A stretch of 64,000 nucleotides of DNA from Salinimicrobium sediminis (GTDB taxonomy: Bacteria > Bacteroidota > Bacteroidia > Flavobacteriales > Flavobacteriaceae): positions 95,831 through 159,830 of the forward strand of contig NZ_OCMF01000005.1 of the NCBI RefSeq assembly GCF_900215295.1. Direction: 5' to 3'. Both the position numbers and the translations under genes were made by a program. Each line of letters begins with the position of its first letter. The first letter of the stretch is position 1. This document shows, piece by piece, positions 42,213 through 52,223 of the stretch. The notes beneath the pieces were generated by a model. That model was not told the origin of the DNA and did not search any database. It saw only the letters and a program-made list of their open reading frames with translations.

Positions 42213-43640
42213 CTAATTTAAGAATGTACTTAACTGATATATGTAATCGTACAAGGGGCTGTATAAACCAAGGGCAAGAATCCCTATCACTGTAATTAAA
42301 AGCCCGAGTCGCATGTATAATCTATTCTCAAAAAAGGGAATTGGTGCTTCTCCTTTTCTAACAAACATTGCTCTAATCACCAGGAGGTAATAGTAGAGGG
42401 AGATGGTGACGTTAACCACAGCAAGGAAAACGAGCAGGTAATAACCTTCGCTTGCCGCTGCCGTAAAGAGGAAGAATTTTCCGAAAAATCCTGCAACAGG
42501 AGGGATACCTGCCAACGAGAAAAGTGCCAGCATCATTACAAGGCTTAATTTCGGATTTGTGCGGTAAAGACCCTCATAATCTTTCATATTCTCTTTCCCG
42601 GTTTGGGTGGATATAGCCTGCACCACTCCAAAGGCTGCCAGATTCGAGAAGATGTAAATGGTAACGAAATATACCACTGTGGCTGTTCCCAATTGGGTGC
42701 CGGTCATTAGACCCAACAGTATAAAACCTGCCTGGGCAATAGAGGAGTAGGCGAGGAAACGCTTCATATTCTCCTGCCGTAAGGCGAAAATATTCCCGAT
42801 GAACATCGTAGCCACGGCCAGTAAGTAAAGCATAGGTTCCCAGATGTACATTAAAGGCTTCAGCACAGTAAACAGAAGGATCATTAGGATGAATGCTGCA
42901 GCACCTTTGGAAATTACTGATAAATAGGATGCCACTCCAATTGGAGCTCCCTCGTAAACATCGGCAGTCCAAAAGTGGAAGGGCACGAGGGAAATCTTAA
43001 ACGCCAGTCCGGCGAAAAAGAGTATAAATCCAAGGATTGTCAGGTTTTCCGCTGTCAGGGTGGTTAAAATGTCATCAAAATAGATGGAGCCGTTGGTGGC
43101 ATAAAGCATGGTGATCCCAAAAAGAGACACGCCTGAAGCCAGAGCTGCCGAAAGTATGAATTTAATTCCCGCCTCGCCCGATTCTCTCTTGATGATCTCA
43201 AAGGCGGCAAGTGCAGCGACCGGAAGGGTGGAAAGCTCCATTCCTATAAAGAACATAAGAAAATCTCCGGCAGAGATCATGAAGTACATTCCCAGAAGGG
43301 AGGCGAACAACAGGATGAAAAATTCTGTGCCCCTTTCCTGGCTTAGCATATTTTTTTCGAGCCATTCCGCCGACTGAAGTAAAAGAGTGAAAACACCAAT
43401 ATTCAGGATACCCTTGAAAAAGTGGATCATGTCATTACTCCTGAACATGCCTCCAAACAGAAAACTCTCAGCCAGGGGCAGGAAGCCTACAGCAGTATGA
43501 ATTCCGAAGAAAAGCAAAGCCAGGTGGAGAATACTACTCTTTTTATGATCGGGGATGGCGATCTCGGCAATGATAAGCAGCAGGATGATCGCCAGTAGGG
43601 AGATCTCGTGCCGCATTAGTAAAAAACTACTCAGTTCCAT
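42213..43640 (-). CDS. nuoN: Complex I subunit NuoN
   Basis: This is the antiporter-like membrane subunit next to NuoK/J in complex I. The 475 residues form about 14 transmembrane helices, with the Proton_antipo_M core from about 120. Motifs include FKISLVPFHFWTADVYEGAP near 213-232 and the FLAYSSIAQAGFILLGLMTG helix near 302-320, where charged residues of the proton path lie. FSLAGIPPVAGFFGKFFLF is near 383-401. It is the last subunit gene of the operon, 16 bp after nuoM. Confidence 0.96.
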   Translation of the reverse strand: MELSSFLLMRHEISLLAIILLLIIAEIAIPDHKKSSILHLALLFFGIHTAVGFLPLAESFLFGGMFRSNDMIHFFKGILNIGVFTLLLQSAEWLEKNMLSQERGTEFFILLFASLLGMYFMISAGDFLMFFIGMELSTLPVAALAAFEIIKRESGEAGIKFILSAALASGVSLFGITMLYATNGSIYFDDILTTLTAENLTILGFILFFAGLAFKISLVPFHFWTADVYEGAPIGVASYLSVISKGAAAFILMILLFTVLKPLMYIWEPMLYLLAVATMFIGNIFALRQENMKRFLAYSSIAQAGFILLGLMTGTQLGTATVVYFVTIYIFSNLAAFGVVQAISTQTGKENMKDYEGLYRTNPKLSLVMMLALFSLAGIPPVAGFFGKFFLFTAAASEGYYLLVFLAVVNVTISLYYYLLVIRAMFVRKGEAPIPFFENRLYMRLGLLITVIGILALGLYSPLYDYIYQLSTFLN

Positions 43641-43656
43641 TTTCTATTCTTTTAAT

Positions 43657-45144
43657 TTATAGCACTCCCTGAATGAAAGGCTGAAGGCTTTCCATGATTA
43701 GGTTACTTATCCATAATGGAGCTATACCAATTCCTACAATGGGGATCAACAATAGCATAATTCCGGTTTTCTCATACCAGGTGGTTCCTTCCAGATTGTT
43801 ATAAGCTTCATTTTTTACCGTTCCCATAAGCATGATCCCAACCACCCGAAGCACATAAACGGCCGTGACTACTATGGCGGAGATGGAGACAATGGTAGCG
43901 ACCCTGTAGAACATGCTGTCCTGCTGAAATGCACCCATAAAGATGTTCATTTCGGCGACGAATCCGCTGAAGCCGGGAAGACCCAGTAAAGCCATTCCGG
44001 CAATTACGTATACTACCGAAATAAAAGGGATAACTTTAAGCAAGCCACCCAGTTTTGTAATGTCCCGGGTGTGGGTCCTTCCGTAGATCATCCCAATTAA
44101 AGCGAAGAAGAGTGCAGTCATGAATCCGTGAGACAGGGACTGTAAAATAGCACCATTCCAGGCCGTTTTGTTCAGCATAAGCAGTGCAAAAGTCACCATC
44201 CCCAGGTGGCTCACAGATGCATAGGCGTTAATATATTTTAGATCGGTTTGACGCAGGGCAGCGAAGGCACCATAGATCACTCCGGTAGCCGAAAGTATGA
44301 TAAAGAACCAGCTCCATTCCAAAGCTCCGGCAGGAAGCAGGAACATAGCTACTCTGAAAATTCCGTAGCCTCCAAGCTTCATTAAAACTCCGGCGTGTAG
44401 CATGGAAACTGCAGTAGGCGCAGAAGCATGTCCGTCAGGTGACCAGGTATGGAATGGAAATAAGGCTCCTAAAATGGCAAATCCTATGAAGGTTAATGGG
44501 AAGAACAGCTTCTGGGCTTCAAAAGGAATATTCACTTTAGCAATCTCGAGGATATTAAAAGTTAGCGCTCCTCCATCGGCATTTGAATTAAAGTAGATTC
44601 CGAGAATTCCCACCAGGAGGACTGCGGAAGCTCCCATTAACATCAGGGTGAGCTTCATAGCCGAATATTCTTTGTTACCCGAACCCCAGATGCCTATTAG
44701 AAGATACATTGGTATTACTGCGATCTCATAGAACACGAACATGGTGAAGAGGTCTATGGAAATAAAGAACCCGTAGACTCCCGTAGCAAGCACGATCAAA
44801 GAAATGAAAAATTCCTTAGGCAGCTCTTCCATCTTCCAGGAGATGAAAACTCCGGCGAGAACGATGATGGAAGTAAGCAGGATCAGTGAAACTGAGATCC
44901 CGTCCACTCCAATATTATAATGGATGTTGAATTGTTCGAACCAAACCAGGTCGCGGGTGAATAGCATGACCGAGTCATTGACTGCCCTTTCCCTGAAGTA
45001 GGCGAACAAAAGATTTATTGCCATTCCCAGCTGGACTAAACCGCCAATCATGGAAATGACCCTTGCCTGTCTAAGATCTTTCGTAAACACCAGCGCCAGG
45101 ATCACCAGTACCGGAACAACGACAAATAGAGATAGAATATCCAT
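43657..45144 (-). CDS. nuoM: Complex I subunit NuoM
   Basis: This is the second antiporter-like proton-pumping subunit of complex I. In 495 residues it shows the N-terminal FNIHYNIGVDGISVSLILLT near 73-92, the conserved glutamate helix FYEIAVIPMYLLIGIWG near 135-151, and LFPFHTWSPDGHASAPTAVSMLHAGVLMKLGGYG, whose lysine-bearing helix is near 225-260. HLGMVTFALL and GLPGFSGFVAEM follow. It lies between nuoL (6 bp) and nuoN (16 bp), and all key pumping residues appear present. Confidence 0.97.
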   Translation of the reverse strand: MDILSLFVVVPVLVILALVFTKDLRQARVISMIGGLVQLGMAINLLFAYFRERAVNDSVMLFTRDLVWFEQFNIHYNIGVDGISVSLILLTSIIVLAGVFISWKMEELPKEFFISLIVLATGVYGFFISIDLFTMFVFYEIAVIPMYLLIGIWGSGNKEYSAMKLTLMLMGASAVLLVGILGIYFNSNADGGALTFNILEIAKVNIPFEAQKLFFPLTFIGFAILGALFPFHTWSPDGHASAPTAVSMLHAGVLMKLGGYGIFRVAMFLLPAGALEWSWFFIILSATGVIYGAFAALRQTDLKYINAYASVSHLGMVTFALLMLNKTAWNGAILQSLSHGFMTALFFALIGMIYGRTHTRDITKLGGLLKVIPFISVVYVIAGMALLGLPGFSGFVAEMNIFMGAFQQDSMFYRVATIVSISAIVVTAVYVLRVVGIMLMGTVKNEAYNNLEGTTWYEKTGIMLLLIPIVGIGIAPLWISNLIMESLQPFIQGVL

Positions 45145-45150
45145 AGCACC

Positions 45151-47070
45151 TTAATTGTTAAATATATAAATGAAGACCAGGACGAGTATCACCACTCCTC
45201 CCATAAATCCGAAGGCGTAATCCTGCACTTTACCCGATTGCCAGCCTTTGATCTTTCTGGAAATCACAACCGTTTGGTTACCTATACCTTCCATGGTGCC
45301 GTCAACGATTTTTTTGTCAAACTTCGCAATCGGCGCCGCGACATTTTTGAAGAAAATATTTCTGGCTACAAAGAGGTAGATCTCATCAAAATAAAATTTA
45401 TTCGAAGTCCATGTATAAAGCGATCCAAATGCAGTGGCGAACCTGAAAGCCAGATCGTTTTCTTTTTTATAGAAGATCCATGCGAGGAAGATTCCCAATG
45501 ATCCAACCGCCACTGCTATCGCTGCAAGTGGTAAATTGAGATGGGCTTCAAATCCCGCTTTGTCTGCAGTCACCAATTCACTGAAGGGAACGAAACCTGC
45601 TGTAAGCGTTAGCACTGCCAGCACTACTAGCGGTATGGTCATTGAAGCAGGAGATTCATGAGGGGTATGAGCATACTTTCTGTCTTTTCCCCAAAAGATC
45701 CCGAAGTAAAGCCTGAACATGTAAAATGCAGTCAACCCTGCTACGAAAATTCCAACCCCATAGACAAACTGGCTGTTGTTATATGCTGCAACCAGGATCT
45801 CATCCTTACTCCAGAAACCGGCCAGTGGTGGAACGCCCGCAATAGCCAGGGCTGCAATAAGAAAAGTGATATTTGTAACTGGCATATATTTTCGCAAACC
45901 TCCCATGTCCTGCAGCAGGTTGCTGTGTACAGCGTGGATCACCGATCCTGCGCCAAGGAATAATAAAGCCTTGAACATAGCGTGAGTGAACAGGTGGAAC
46001 ATTGAGGCCATGTATCCTACTCCTTCTTGACCGTCAAAGCCTGAAACTCCCAGGGCCATCATCATGTATCCCAGTTGGGACATGGTGGAGAAGGCGAGGA
46101 CTCTTTTTATATCCGTCTGAGTAATGGCTATTATGGCTGCAAAAAGAGCAGAAAATGCTCCGACATAGGTAACGATCTGTAGTGCAAATCCGTCTTCGAC
46201 CATATAGAACATCGGGAAGAGACGGGCAACGAGATAGACACCGGCTACAACCATGGTTGCGGCATGTATTAAAGCCGAAACAGGAGTAGGACCTTCCATG
46301 GCATCCGGTAACCAGATGTGTAGCGGGAACATGGCCGATTTACCCGCACCACCCATAAAGATGAGGATGAGGGCCCAGGTGATCACCGAAAGACCCATAA
46401 AGGAAGAGGACGCCCAGGTAAGGATCGCCGGTCCCTGTGGATCATTCAGCAATTGAAAATCGAAGGTGTTGGTATAAAAGCCAATGATAAAGATCCCGAT
46501 CAAAAATCCGAAGTCGGCAAAACGGGTAACAATAAAGGCTTTTTTGGCAGCTGCAATTGCCGAAGTTTTTGTGTAGTAATATCCAATGAGCAGGAAGGAG
46601 GAAACCCCCACAAGTTCCCAGAAAATATAGATCTGGAAGAGGTTGGTCGCAAGGACCAGTCCGTACATTGAAAAAGTGAAAAGAGAAAGATAGGCGAAGA
46701 AACGGGTAAAACCGTCATCCCCCTTCATATATCCTCTACTGTAAATGTGTACCATCAGCGAAACAGTGGAAACTACAATTAACATCATTACCGAAATAGG
46801 ATCCACGAGCACTCCCATATCGATATGCAGCGTATCTGTAAAATTGATCCAGACTGTCTTTTCAACAAAGGTTTGGTAGACACCATTAACCTTACCTGAA
46901 ACAAAGAAGTACTGCCAGGCAGTATAATAAGAGAGCAGGGTGGAGGTAAAAAGACCTGCCACACCAATAACACCTGATGCTGCCGGTTTGATCTTATGGC
47001 TGAATATTCCCAGGACAAGAAAAACAGCCAGGGGAATTGCAGGAATTAAAAGAAGGTTGATAAGGTTCAT
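45151..47070 (-). CDS. nuoL: Complex I subunit NuoL
   Basis: This is the distal antiporter-like subunit with the long lateral helix. In 639 residues, it has the Proton_antipo_N region with FADFGFLIGI and FWELVGVSSFLLIGYYY (the glutamate near 131-147), the core MFPLHIWLPDAMEGPTPVSALIHAATMVVAGVYL near 245-278, and FSTMSQLGYMMMALG near 330-344. AIAGVPPLAGFWSKDEI is near 410-426. The C-terminal amphipathic region (about 520-600) and final helix are retained, so a full-length proton-pumping arm is encoded. Confidence 0.97.
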   Translation of the reverse strand: MNLINLLLIPAIPLAVFLVLGIFSHKIKPAASGVIGVAGLFTSTLLSYYTAWQYFFVSGKVNGVYQTFVEKTVWINFTDTLHIDMGVLVDPISVMMLIVVSTVSLMVHIYSRGYMKGDDGFTRFFAYLSLFTFSMYGLVLATNLFQIYIFWELVGVSSFLLIGYYYTKTSAIAAAKKAFIVTRFADFGFLIGIFIIGFYTNTFDFQLLNDPQGPAILTWASSSFMGLSVITWALILIFMGGAGKSAMFPLHIWLPDAMEGPTPVSALIHAATMVVAGVYLVARLFPMFYMVEDGFALQIVTYVGAFSALFAAIIAITQTDIKRVLAFSTMSQLGYMMMALGVSGFDGQEGVGYMASMFHLFTHAMFKALLFLGAGSVIHAVHSNLLQDMGGLRKYMPVTNITFLIAALAIAGVPPLAGFWSKDEILVAAYNNSQFVYGVGIFVAGLTAFYMFRLYFGIFWGKDRKYAHTPHESPASMTIPLVVLAVLTLTAGFVPFSELVTADKAGFEAHLNLPLAAIAVAVGSLGIFLAWIFYKKENDLAFRFATAFGSLYTWTSNKFYFDEIYLFVARNIFFKNVAAPIAKFDKKIVDGTMEGIGNQTVVISRKIKGWQSGKVQDYAFGFMGGVVILVLVFIYIFNN

Positions 47071-47082
47071 TTCTTTTACAGA

Positions 47083-47400
47083 TTAATGCTTCATGGTTTC
47101 AGTTTCGCTTACTTCTACAGAGCCTGTTCGCCTGTAAATGTTGATAATGATCGCCACCGCCAAAGCAGTTTCGGCTGCAGCTACTGCTATGATGAAGATC
47201 GAATACACCATTCCCTGCAGGAGCTCGGGATAGAGGTACTTATTGATCACCACAAAATTTATTATTGAAGAATTCAGGATCAATTCCAGGGAGATCAGGA
47301 TTGAGATGAGATTCTTTCGGGTAATAAACCCATACACTCCAATAAAGAACAGGATGGAAGTGAGGGTGAGGATTTCATTTATGCTTACGCCCGGGATCAT
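47083..47400 (-). CDS. nuoK: Complex I subunit NuoK
   Basis: This small subunit has three transmembrane helices. The 105 residues include the first helix with LTLTSILFFIGVYGFI and the second, LISLELILNSSIINFV near 33-50, with the conserved glutamate (about E38). A further glutamate lies in the third helix, AVAAAETALAVAIIINIYR near 71-89. These glutamates link the quinone-site signal to the pumps. The gene is 12 bp before nuoL. A 62-bp gap separates it from nuoJ, the longest gap inside the operon. Confidence 0.96.
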   Translation of the reverse strand: MIPGVSINEILTLTSILFFIGVYGFITRKNLISILISLELILNSSIINFVVINKYLYPELLQGMVYSIFIIAVAAAETALAVAIIINIYRRTGSVEVSETETMKH

Positions 47401-47462
47401 AGTTTAAGTTTTAGCGGCAACGGCCGGATGTGTTCAAAATATTCAGGTTCAAAAATCTCATT

Positions 47463-48065
47463 TTAGACACCTATCTCTTCTTCAGGAACTTTTTCTTCAG
47501 TTACCTCTTTTTTGAGGTCCTTCAGGAGCTTTTCGGGGTCTATTTTTTGAAGGGGTGGTTGCTTGATTGCTCTTCCACCTTTGGCAATCACTATAGCTCC
47601 TATCATTGCTGAAAGCAGCAGGACACTTATCACTTCAAAAGGCAGAATAAAGCCTTGTTTTTCGAAACTTAATAAAGCTCTCCCGATTTCGGCAGTGGTG
47701 GTCGTTGTACTTACTCCTGCCACTTCAAAAGGATGTGCATAAATTGTTGCAAGAAATACACTTAAACCTAACAGGCAAAGCAAAGCAGACATCGCCTGCC
47801 GTGACTTCTTTGCTACCTCCAGTTTCATTTCTATATGGTGAATAAGCAGTACAGAAAAGATAATGAGTACTACTACCCCTCCCGCATAAACAGTCAACTG
47901 AATGGCCGCAAGGAAGTTATAATCCATCTGAAAATAGAGTCCGGCGGCTCCAATTAAAACAAAAAGGAGATATATTACAGACCGAAGCATTTTTCGGCTG
48001 CTTACTGCGGCAATGGCCGCAGCCACCATAATTATTGCAAGGATGTAAAAGATTACTTTTTCCAT
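47463..48065 (-). CDS. nuoJ: Complex I subunit NuoJ
   Basis: This membrane subunit has five helices. In 200 residues it shows the first helix VIFYILAIIMVAAAIAAV, then SVIYLLFVLIGAAGLYFQMDYNFLAAIQLTVYAGGVVVLIIFSVLL. The conserved YAGG segment near 60-63 is in the pi-bulge helix used in coupling. The last helix is followed by a charged cytoplasmic tail (about 165-200, PEKLLKDLKKEVTEEKVPEEE) that is longer than in E. coli. The gene is 3 bp after nuoI. Confidence 0.95.
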   Translation of the reverse strand: MEKVIFYILAIIMVAAAIAAVSSRKMLRSVIYLLFVLIGAAGLYFQMDYNFLAAIQLTVYAGGVVVLIIFSVLLIHHIEMKLEVAKKSRQAMSALLCLLGLSVFLATIYAHPFEVAGVSTTTTTAEIGRALLSFEKQGFILPFEVISVLLLSAMIGAIVIAKGGRAIKQPPLQKIDPEKLLKDLKKEVTEEKVPEEEIGV

Positions 48066-48068
48066 GGC

Positions 48069-48545
48069 TTATTCTTCTACTCCGGCTCTCACTTTAGAAC
48101 CGGGTTTGTTTAAGATTCTCGTAAGCTGTGTCCTGTCATAAACAGAGTTCTCGAAGTTCTGTGCCCATTTGATAGCATCCGATGGGCAGGCATCCACACA
48201 GAGTCCGCATTGAGTGCACATTCCGAAATGGTAAATATGTTGATCTATAGCTTTTTTCTTTTTACCGGTCTCCGGATCAATAACGCGGTCCCAAATGATC
48301 TCTATACTTCCGTTAGGGCAGGCCAGTTCACATTTCTGACAGCCGGTACAGCTGTGTTCGTTGTTCTCATCATGTGGCATGACCACTTCCCCGCGAAAAC
48401 GTTCAAACATCTTCAGCGTATCGCGGTTGTCGGGGTATTGTTGTGTAATTGCACCTTTTCGGGCATTCAGGAAATATTTTCCGGTGACCCTCATTCCTGT
48501 GAGAAGAGTTCTAATCCCGTGATATATGTTTGAGAAATAACCCAT
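48069..48545 (-). CDS. nuoI: Complex I subunit NuoI, 2[4Fe-4S]
   Basis: This ferredoxin-like subunit passes electrons through clusters N6a and N6b to N2. The 158-residue protein carries CTGCQKCELACP near 64-75 and CTQCGLCVDACP near 109-120, which are both complete CxxCxxCxxxCP motifs. In a complex without NuoEFG, this subunit is a natural entry point for reduced ferredoxin, as in photosynthetic NDH (inference from known relatives). It lies between nuoH (5 bp) and nuoJ (3 bp). Confidence 0.97.
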   Translation of the reverse strand: MGYFSNIYHGIRTLLTGMRVTGKYFLNARKGAITQQYPDNRDTLKMFERFRGEVVMPHDENNEHSCTGCQKCELACPNGSIEIIWDRVIDPETGKKKKAIDQHIYHFGMCTQCGLCVDACPSDAIKWAQNFENSVYDRTQLTRILNKPGSKVRAGVEE

Positions 48546-48550
48546 AGCAA

Positions 48551-49585
48551 TTAGATTTGAATGGTAAGGTTAAGCCATACAATTACGGCCATTAGCACCA
48601 GGTTCACCAGGTTGATTGGGAGCAGGTATTTCCACTCTAATGTCAAGAGTTGATCTACCCTTAACCTCGGAAATGTCCAGCGAAACCACATCATTAAGAA
48701 CACCAGTACAAAAGTTTTTACGAGGAACCAGAAGAGACCCATCCATGGCAGGGATTCGGTAATTCCGAAAGGAGATAACCAGCCACCGAAGAATATGGTG
48801 GTGGCGATAGCGGCAATGATGAACATATTTATAAACTCTGCCAGAAAGAAGTACGCGAACTTCATCCCGGAATATTCGGTGTGATACCCTGCGCCAAGTT
48901 CAGATTCGGCTTCAACCATGTCGAAAGGGGCGCGGTTAGTTTCAGCTGTACCTGCGATCATATAGATCATAAAGGCAATGATGGCAGGAATATGTCCCTG
49001 GACGATCAACCAGCCGCTCTTTTGTACCTCAATGATCTCAGAAAGCTGAAGGCTACCGGTAAGGATCACCATGGTAAGCAATGAAAGCCCAACAGAAAGT
49101 TCATAACTTACTGTTTGTACGCCACTTCGCATGGCACCAATTAAAGCGAACTTGTTATTACTGCTCCAGCCTCCCAAAAGGATACCAATCACTCCAATTG
49201 AGGAAATAGCGATTAGAAAGAAGATTCCGATATTGATATCAAAAGCCTGCAGGTCTTTGGTGAATGGAAAAACAGCCAAAGCCATTAAGGAGGTGACGAT
49301 GACGAAATAGGGTGCGAGATTGTAAAGGAATTTATCGGCTTTTACAGTGCCGGTAAGTTCTTTGGATACCAGTTTTAATGCATCGGCAATGGTTTGAAAT
49401 AATCCAAGATATCCCACACGGTTAGGACCTATTCGCAACTGGAACCAGGCAGCTACCTTTCTTTCAAGCAATACCAGGAACAAGCCCAACAATGCAAAGA
49501 CAGTAAGATAAATAAGGGCAATCAAGGCCATATTCAACACTCCTGTATTTATAAACCAATCAATTATGTTTGAAATGCTGTTCAT
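48551..49585 (-). CDS. nuoH: Complex I subunit NuoH
   Basis: This membrane subunit forms the quinone channel with NuoB and NuoD. The product (344 residues from the ATG at 49585) has about eight helices. It includes [23 protein letters not shown], whose RxGPNRVG loop is near 48-55, and [27 protein letters not shown] near 216-242, rich in the acidic residues of the E-channel. The longer frame adds 12 hydrophobic residues upstream and would overlap the end of nuoD. In most nuo operons nuoE, F and G separate nuoD from nuoH, but here only 10 bp do. Confidence 0.96.
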   Translation of the reverse strand: MNSISNIIDWFINTGVLNMALIALIYLTVFALLGLFLVLLERKVAAWFQLRIGPNRVGYLGLFQTIADALKLVSKELTGTVKADKFLYNLAPYFVIVTSLMALAVFPFTKDLQAFDINIGIFFLIAISSIGVIGILLGGWSSNNKFALIGAMRSGVQTVSYELSVGLSLLTMVILTGSLQLSEIIEVQKSGWLIVQGHIPAIIAFMIYMIAGTAETNRAPFDMVEAESELGAGYHTEYSGMKFAYFFLAEFINMFIIAAIATTIFFGGWLSPFGITESLPWMGLFWFLVKTFVLVFLMMWFRWTFPRLRVDQLLTLEWKYLLPINLVNLVLMAVIVWLNLTIQI

Positions 49586-49595
49586 TTTTGTCAGG

Positions 49596-50735
49596 TTAAC
49601 GATCAATATCAGGTACAACAATATCTATAGTGGCCATAGTGGCGACGAGATCCCCGATTTTTCCACCTACTGCGATATGATTGAGCAGGGAAAGGTTGGA
49701 AAGACCTGGAGAACGGAATTTCACCCGGTAAGGATTCTTGTTTCCGGTACTTATGATATACACTCCGAATTCTCCCCGGGCAGTTTCAACCTTCTGATAA
49801 AAATCTCCTTTTGGCAACTTTATCACGGCATTGGTTGCAACCTTAAAGTCACCTTCAGGAATGTTATCTATGAGTTGTTCGATGATGTTTAGAGATTCCC
49901 ACATCTCGGCTATCCTTACCTTGTACCTGGCAAAGGAATCTCCTGCAGTATCAAGAGCTTCAGTGAAGTTCACCTTGTCAAGAGCGCTGTACGGGTGATA
50001 CTTGCGCACATCACAGGAATATCCCGATGCTCTTGCCACAGGGCCCGAAGCACCGAAATTAATTGCGTCCTCACGACTGAGAACTCCAACTCCTTTCGTT
50101 CTTTTCTGAAAAATGATATTGCCCGTAAGCAGTCGGTCGTATTCAGGGAGTTTGGACCTGAAGTGAGGAATGAACTCCTTTACCCTTTTGACAAAATTAG
50201 GATGTATATCCTGCATTAATCCTCCGGGAATGTTGTAGTTCATGGTTAAACGGGCACCACAGGTCTCCTCAAAAATGTCATTGATCATTTCGCGGTCCCT
50301 AAAACCATAGAAATACGTGGTGAGGGCACCAACATCCATACCCATAACTCCCCACCACAAGGTGTGAGAGGCAATTCGGGTTAGTTCTCCAAGGATGGTG
50401 CGAATGACCTTAACTCTTTCGGGAACTTCCAGTTCCAGTGCATTTTCCACGCAGAGGCAAACCGCTTCATTGTTGATGTGAGAAGACAGGTAATCCAGCC
50501 GGTCTGTAAGATGTACTATTTGTTGATAGCTGTTGCTCTCAGACATCTTTTCAATGGAACGGTGAATATAGCCAAGATCGGGCTCTACCTTTTTGATGAT
50601 CTCTCCGTCGATGGTAAGGAGCAGTCGCAGTACCCCGTGGGTAGCCGGGTGCTGTGGCCCCATATTGATGAAGTATTCCTCAGACTTGAAGTTTGACTTT
50701 TTTACAGTGGTTGAATTTAAAACAGCTGTTTCCAT
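49596..50735 (-). CDS. nuoD: Complex I subunit NuoD
   Basis: This 49-kDa-type subunit forms the quinone-reduction site, related to NiFe-hydrogenase large subunits. In 379 residues, [16 protein letters not shown] near 26-41 carries the quinone-contacting His. [12 protein letters not shown] is near 54-65, and [18 protein letters not shown] near 115-132 is the second conserved region. SGPVARASG near 240-248 and the C-terminal IVVPDIDR complete the family set. It is not fused to nuoC, unlike in E. coli. It is 5 bp after nuoC. Confidence 0.97.
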   Translation of the reverse strand: METAVLNSTTVKKSNFKSEEYFINMGPQHPATHGVLRLLLTIDGEIIKKVEPDLGYIHRSIEKMSESNSYQQIVHLTDRLDYLSSHINNEAVCLCVENALELEVPERVKVIRTILGELTRIASHTLWWGVMGMDVGALTTYFYGFRDREMINDIFEETCGARLTMNYNIPGGLMQDIHPNFVKRVKEFIPHFRSKLPEYDRLLTGNIIFQKRTKGVGVLSREDAINFGASGPVARASGYSCDVRKYHPYSALDKVNFTEALDTAGDSFARYKVRIAEMWESLNIIEQLIDNIPEGDFKVATNAVIKLPKGDFYQKVETARGEFGVYIISTGNKNPYRVKFRSPGLSNLSLLNHIAVGGKIGDLVATMATIDIVVPDIDR

Positions 50736-50740
50736 ATTTC

Positions 50741-51217
50741 CTATTTTACAACCATGTTAGTTTCATCGACATAATCTTTCCGCAGCGGATATCCTTCCCA
50801 CTCATCAGTAAGGAACAGGCGCTTTAAATTTGGGTGATTCTTAAATTTTATTCCGAAGAAATCGAATACCTCCCGCTCATGGAAATTGGCCGTAGCCCAT
50901 AGATCCTGTACGCTGTCTAAAATAGGGTTCTCACGATCTGCGGTTTGTACTTTCACTACCATAATATGCCTGTGAACTGTAGACTCAAGGTGGTATACTA
51001 CTCCTAATTCTTTACCGTAATCCACCCCGGTGAGACAGAAGAGGTAATCAAAATGGGTTTCAGGATTATTTTTTAGCAGGTGCATGAGTTCGTGCAGCTG
51101 TTCAGGCTCTGTGCTGAGGTTCAGGAACTGGCTACCTTCTTCAGTGAATTGCGGTTGAGGAAACTCAGGATCGGGAAACCAGCTTAAGATCGTTTGTTGT
51201 AGTGCTTCGTTGTTCAT
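50741..51217 (-). CDS. nuoC: Complex I subunit NuoC
   Basis: This 30-kDa-type hydrophilic subunit of the connecting arm has 158 residues, which is short but usual in Bacteroidota. It shows DYLFCLTGVDYGKELGVVYHLES near 57-79, and the signature region DLWATANFHEREVFDFFGIKFKNHPNLKRLFLTDEWEGYPLRKDY; the diagnostic EREVFDFFGI is near 113-122. It has no clusters. It lies between nuoB (6 bp) and nuoD (5 bp). Confidence 0.96.
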   Translation of the reverse strand: MNNEALQQTILSWFPDPEFPQPQFTEEGSQFLNLSTEPEQLHELMHLLKNNPETHFDYLFCLTGVDYGKELGVVYHLESTVHRHIMVVKVQTADRENPILDSVQDLWATANFHEREVFDFFGIKFKNHPNLKRLFLTDEWEGYPLRKDYVDETNMVVK

Positions 51218-51223
51218 AGCCTC

Positions 51224-51808
51224 TTATTTTTTTCCCTCGTCAAATCCTTCAATTGGATTGGGCTTTTCCAATCTTTTTTCCTTAAGAATCTTTTGCTGTA
51301 GCATGATCATTCCGTCGAGGAGAGCTTCAGGTCGCGGAGGACATCCGGGAACATAAACATCCACGGGAATCACATGATCGGCCCCTTTTACCACCGAGTA
51401 TGAGTTATAAAAGAAAGGACCGCCACTAATCGCACATGCACCCATGGCTATGACATACTTAGGTTCGGCCATTTGGTCATAGAGCCGTCGTAGTACCGGT
51501 GCCATTTTAGTAGTTATAGTTCCCGCGATAATTATAAGGTCGGCTTGCCTGGGGGACGGGCGTGCAACTTCAAAACCAAAGCGGGAATAATCATGGCGTG
51601 CAGCGCCTGTCTGCATCATTTCAATTGCACAACAACTGGTGCCGAAATAGAGTGACCAAAGAGAATTGGCGCGGCCCCAGTTAATAACTTTATCAAGAGA
51701 GGTGACAAGGATATTTCCGCCGTTTCCCGCAGGAATTACGTCTCCGGGAAAATCTTCCGGAATTCCGCCTTTTTTGGCAGCCTCTTCTTTAGTGTTTATT
51801 ATTCCCAT
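51224..51808 (-). CDS. nuoB: Complex I subunit NuoB, carries cluster N2
   Basis: This subunit holds the terminal [4Fe-4S] cluster N2 that reduces quinone. The ligands are the adjacent cysteines in [13 protein letters not shown] (about 57-58 from this start), the cysteine in MGACAISGG and that in [14 protein letters not shown]. The start at 51808 is preceded by AGGAG eight bases upstream, and it overlaps the nuoA stop by 10 bp. The frame also opens seven codons earlier, at a position before that purine-rich site. The product has 194 residues, the usual length. Confidence 0.96.
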   Translation of the reverse strand: MGIINTKEEAAKKGGIPEDFPGDVIPAGNGGNILVTSLDKVINWGRANSLWSLYFGTSCCAIEMMQTGAARHDYSRFGFEVARPSPRQADLIIIAGTITTKMAPVLRRLYDQMAEPKYVIAMGACAISGGPFFYNSYSVVKGADHVIPVDVYVPGCPPRPEALLDGMIMLQQKILKEKRLEKPNPIEGFDEGKK

Positions 51809-52149
51809 TTTAATGCTCCTTTTTTCCATGCGTATGCAAGTCCAAGTCCCAGGATAAAGAGAAATATAACTATCTCAACCAGGGCTACCGTTCCCAATTC
51901 TCCAAACACTACTGCCCATGGCACCAAAAAAGCCACTTCCACATCAAAAATGAGGAAGAGGATAGCAAACAAATAGTATCCAACTTTAAATTGAACCCAG
52001 GTGGGGCCTATGGTGGTCATTCCACTCTCATAGGGTTCTCTTTTGGCAGGGTTATCTGATTTTGGAGAAATAAGGTTTGAGAGAAAGTTAGCGCCGGCGA
52101 CCAAAACGATCCCTGCGATAAGAAAGACTATGATGGCTTCTGAACCCAT
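51799..52149 (-). CDS. nuoA: Complex I subunit NuoA
   Basis: This three-helix membrane subunit lies next to NuoH. The 116 residues include an N-terminal helix ([22 protein letters not shown]), the loop [44 protein letters not shown], whose PYESG and FDVE residues lie near 37-41 and 68-71, and a last helix. It is the first gene of the nuo operon, 74 bp after korB, with a dyad and a -7 box in between. It overlaps nuoB. Confidence 0.96.
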   Translation of the reverse strand: MGSEAIIVFLIAGIVLVAGANFLSNLISPKSDNPAKREPYESGMTTIGPTWVQFKVGYYLFAILFLIFDVEVAFLVPWAVVFGELGTVALVEIVIFLFILGLGLAYAWKKGALKWE

Positions 52150-52172
52150 ATTGTACAGGCTTAATTTGTTAA

Positions 52173-52220
52173 TAAAATTAACTTTTCGGCAGCTATTAAG
52201 AACTGATGAAAATCAGTTCT
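52173..52220 (-). promoter_or_regulatory. nuoA promoter: TGA-N6-TCA dyad plus -7 box
   Basis: The perfect dyad agaactgat-gaaa-atcagttct (52199-52220) contains CTGAT-N4-ATCAG, an FNR-like core. Its centre is 52209.5. On the minus strand TAATTTTA (52173-52180, centre 52176.5) is a TAnnTTTG-like box 33 bp away, 23 bases before the nuoA ATG. The dyad directly follows the korB stop, so it could also act as a terminator hairpin, but no T-run follows. Confidence 0.6.
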
Positions 52221-52223
52221 CAG

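Noticed and set aside
52199..52220. korB intrinsic terminator
   Set aside because: The stem is strong but no T-run follows on the minus strand, and its exact distance to a -7 box fits an operator better. A dual role is still possible.
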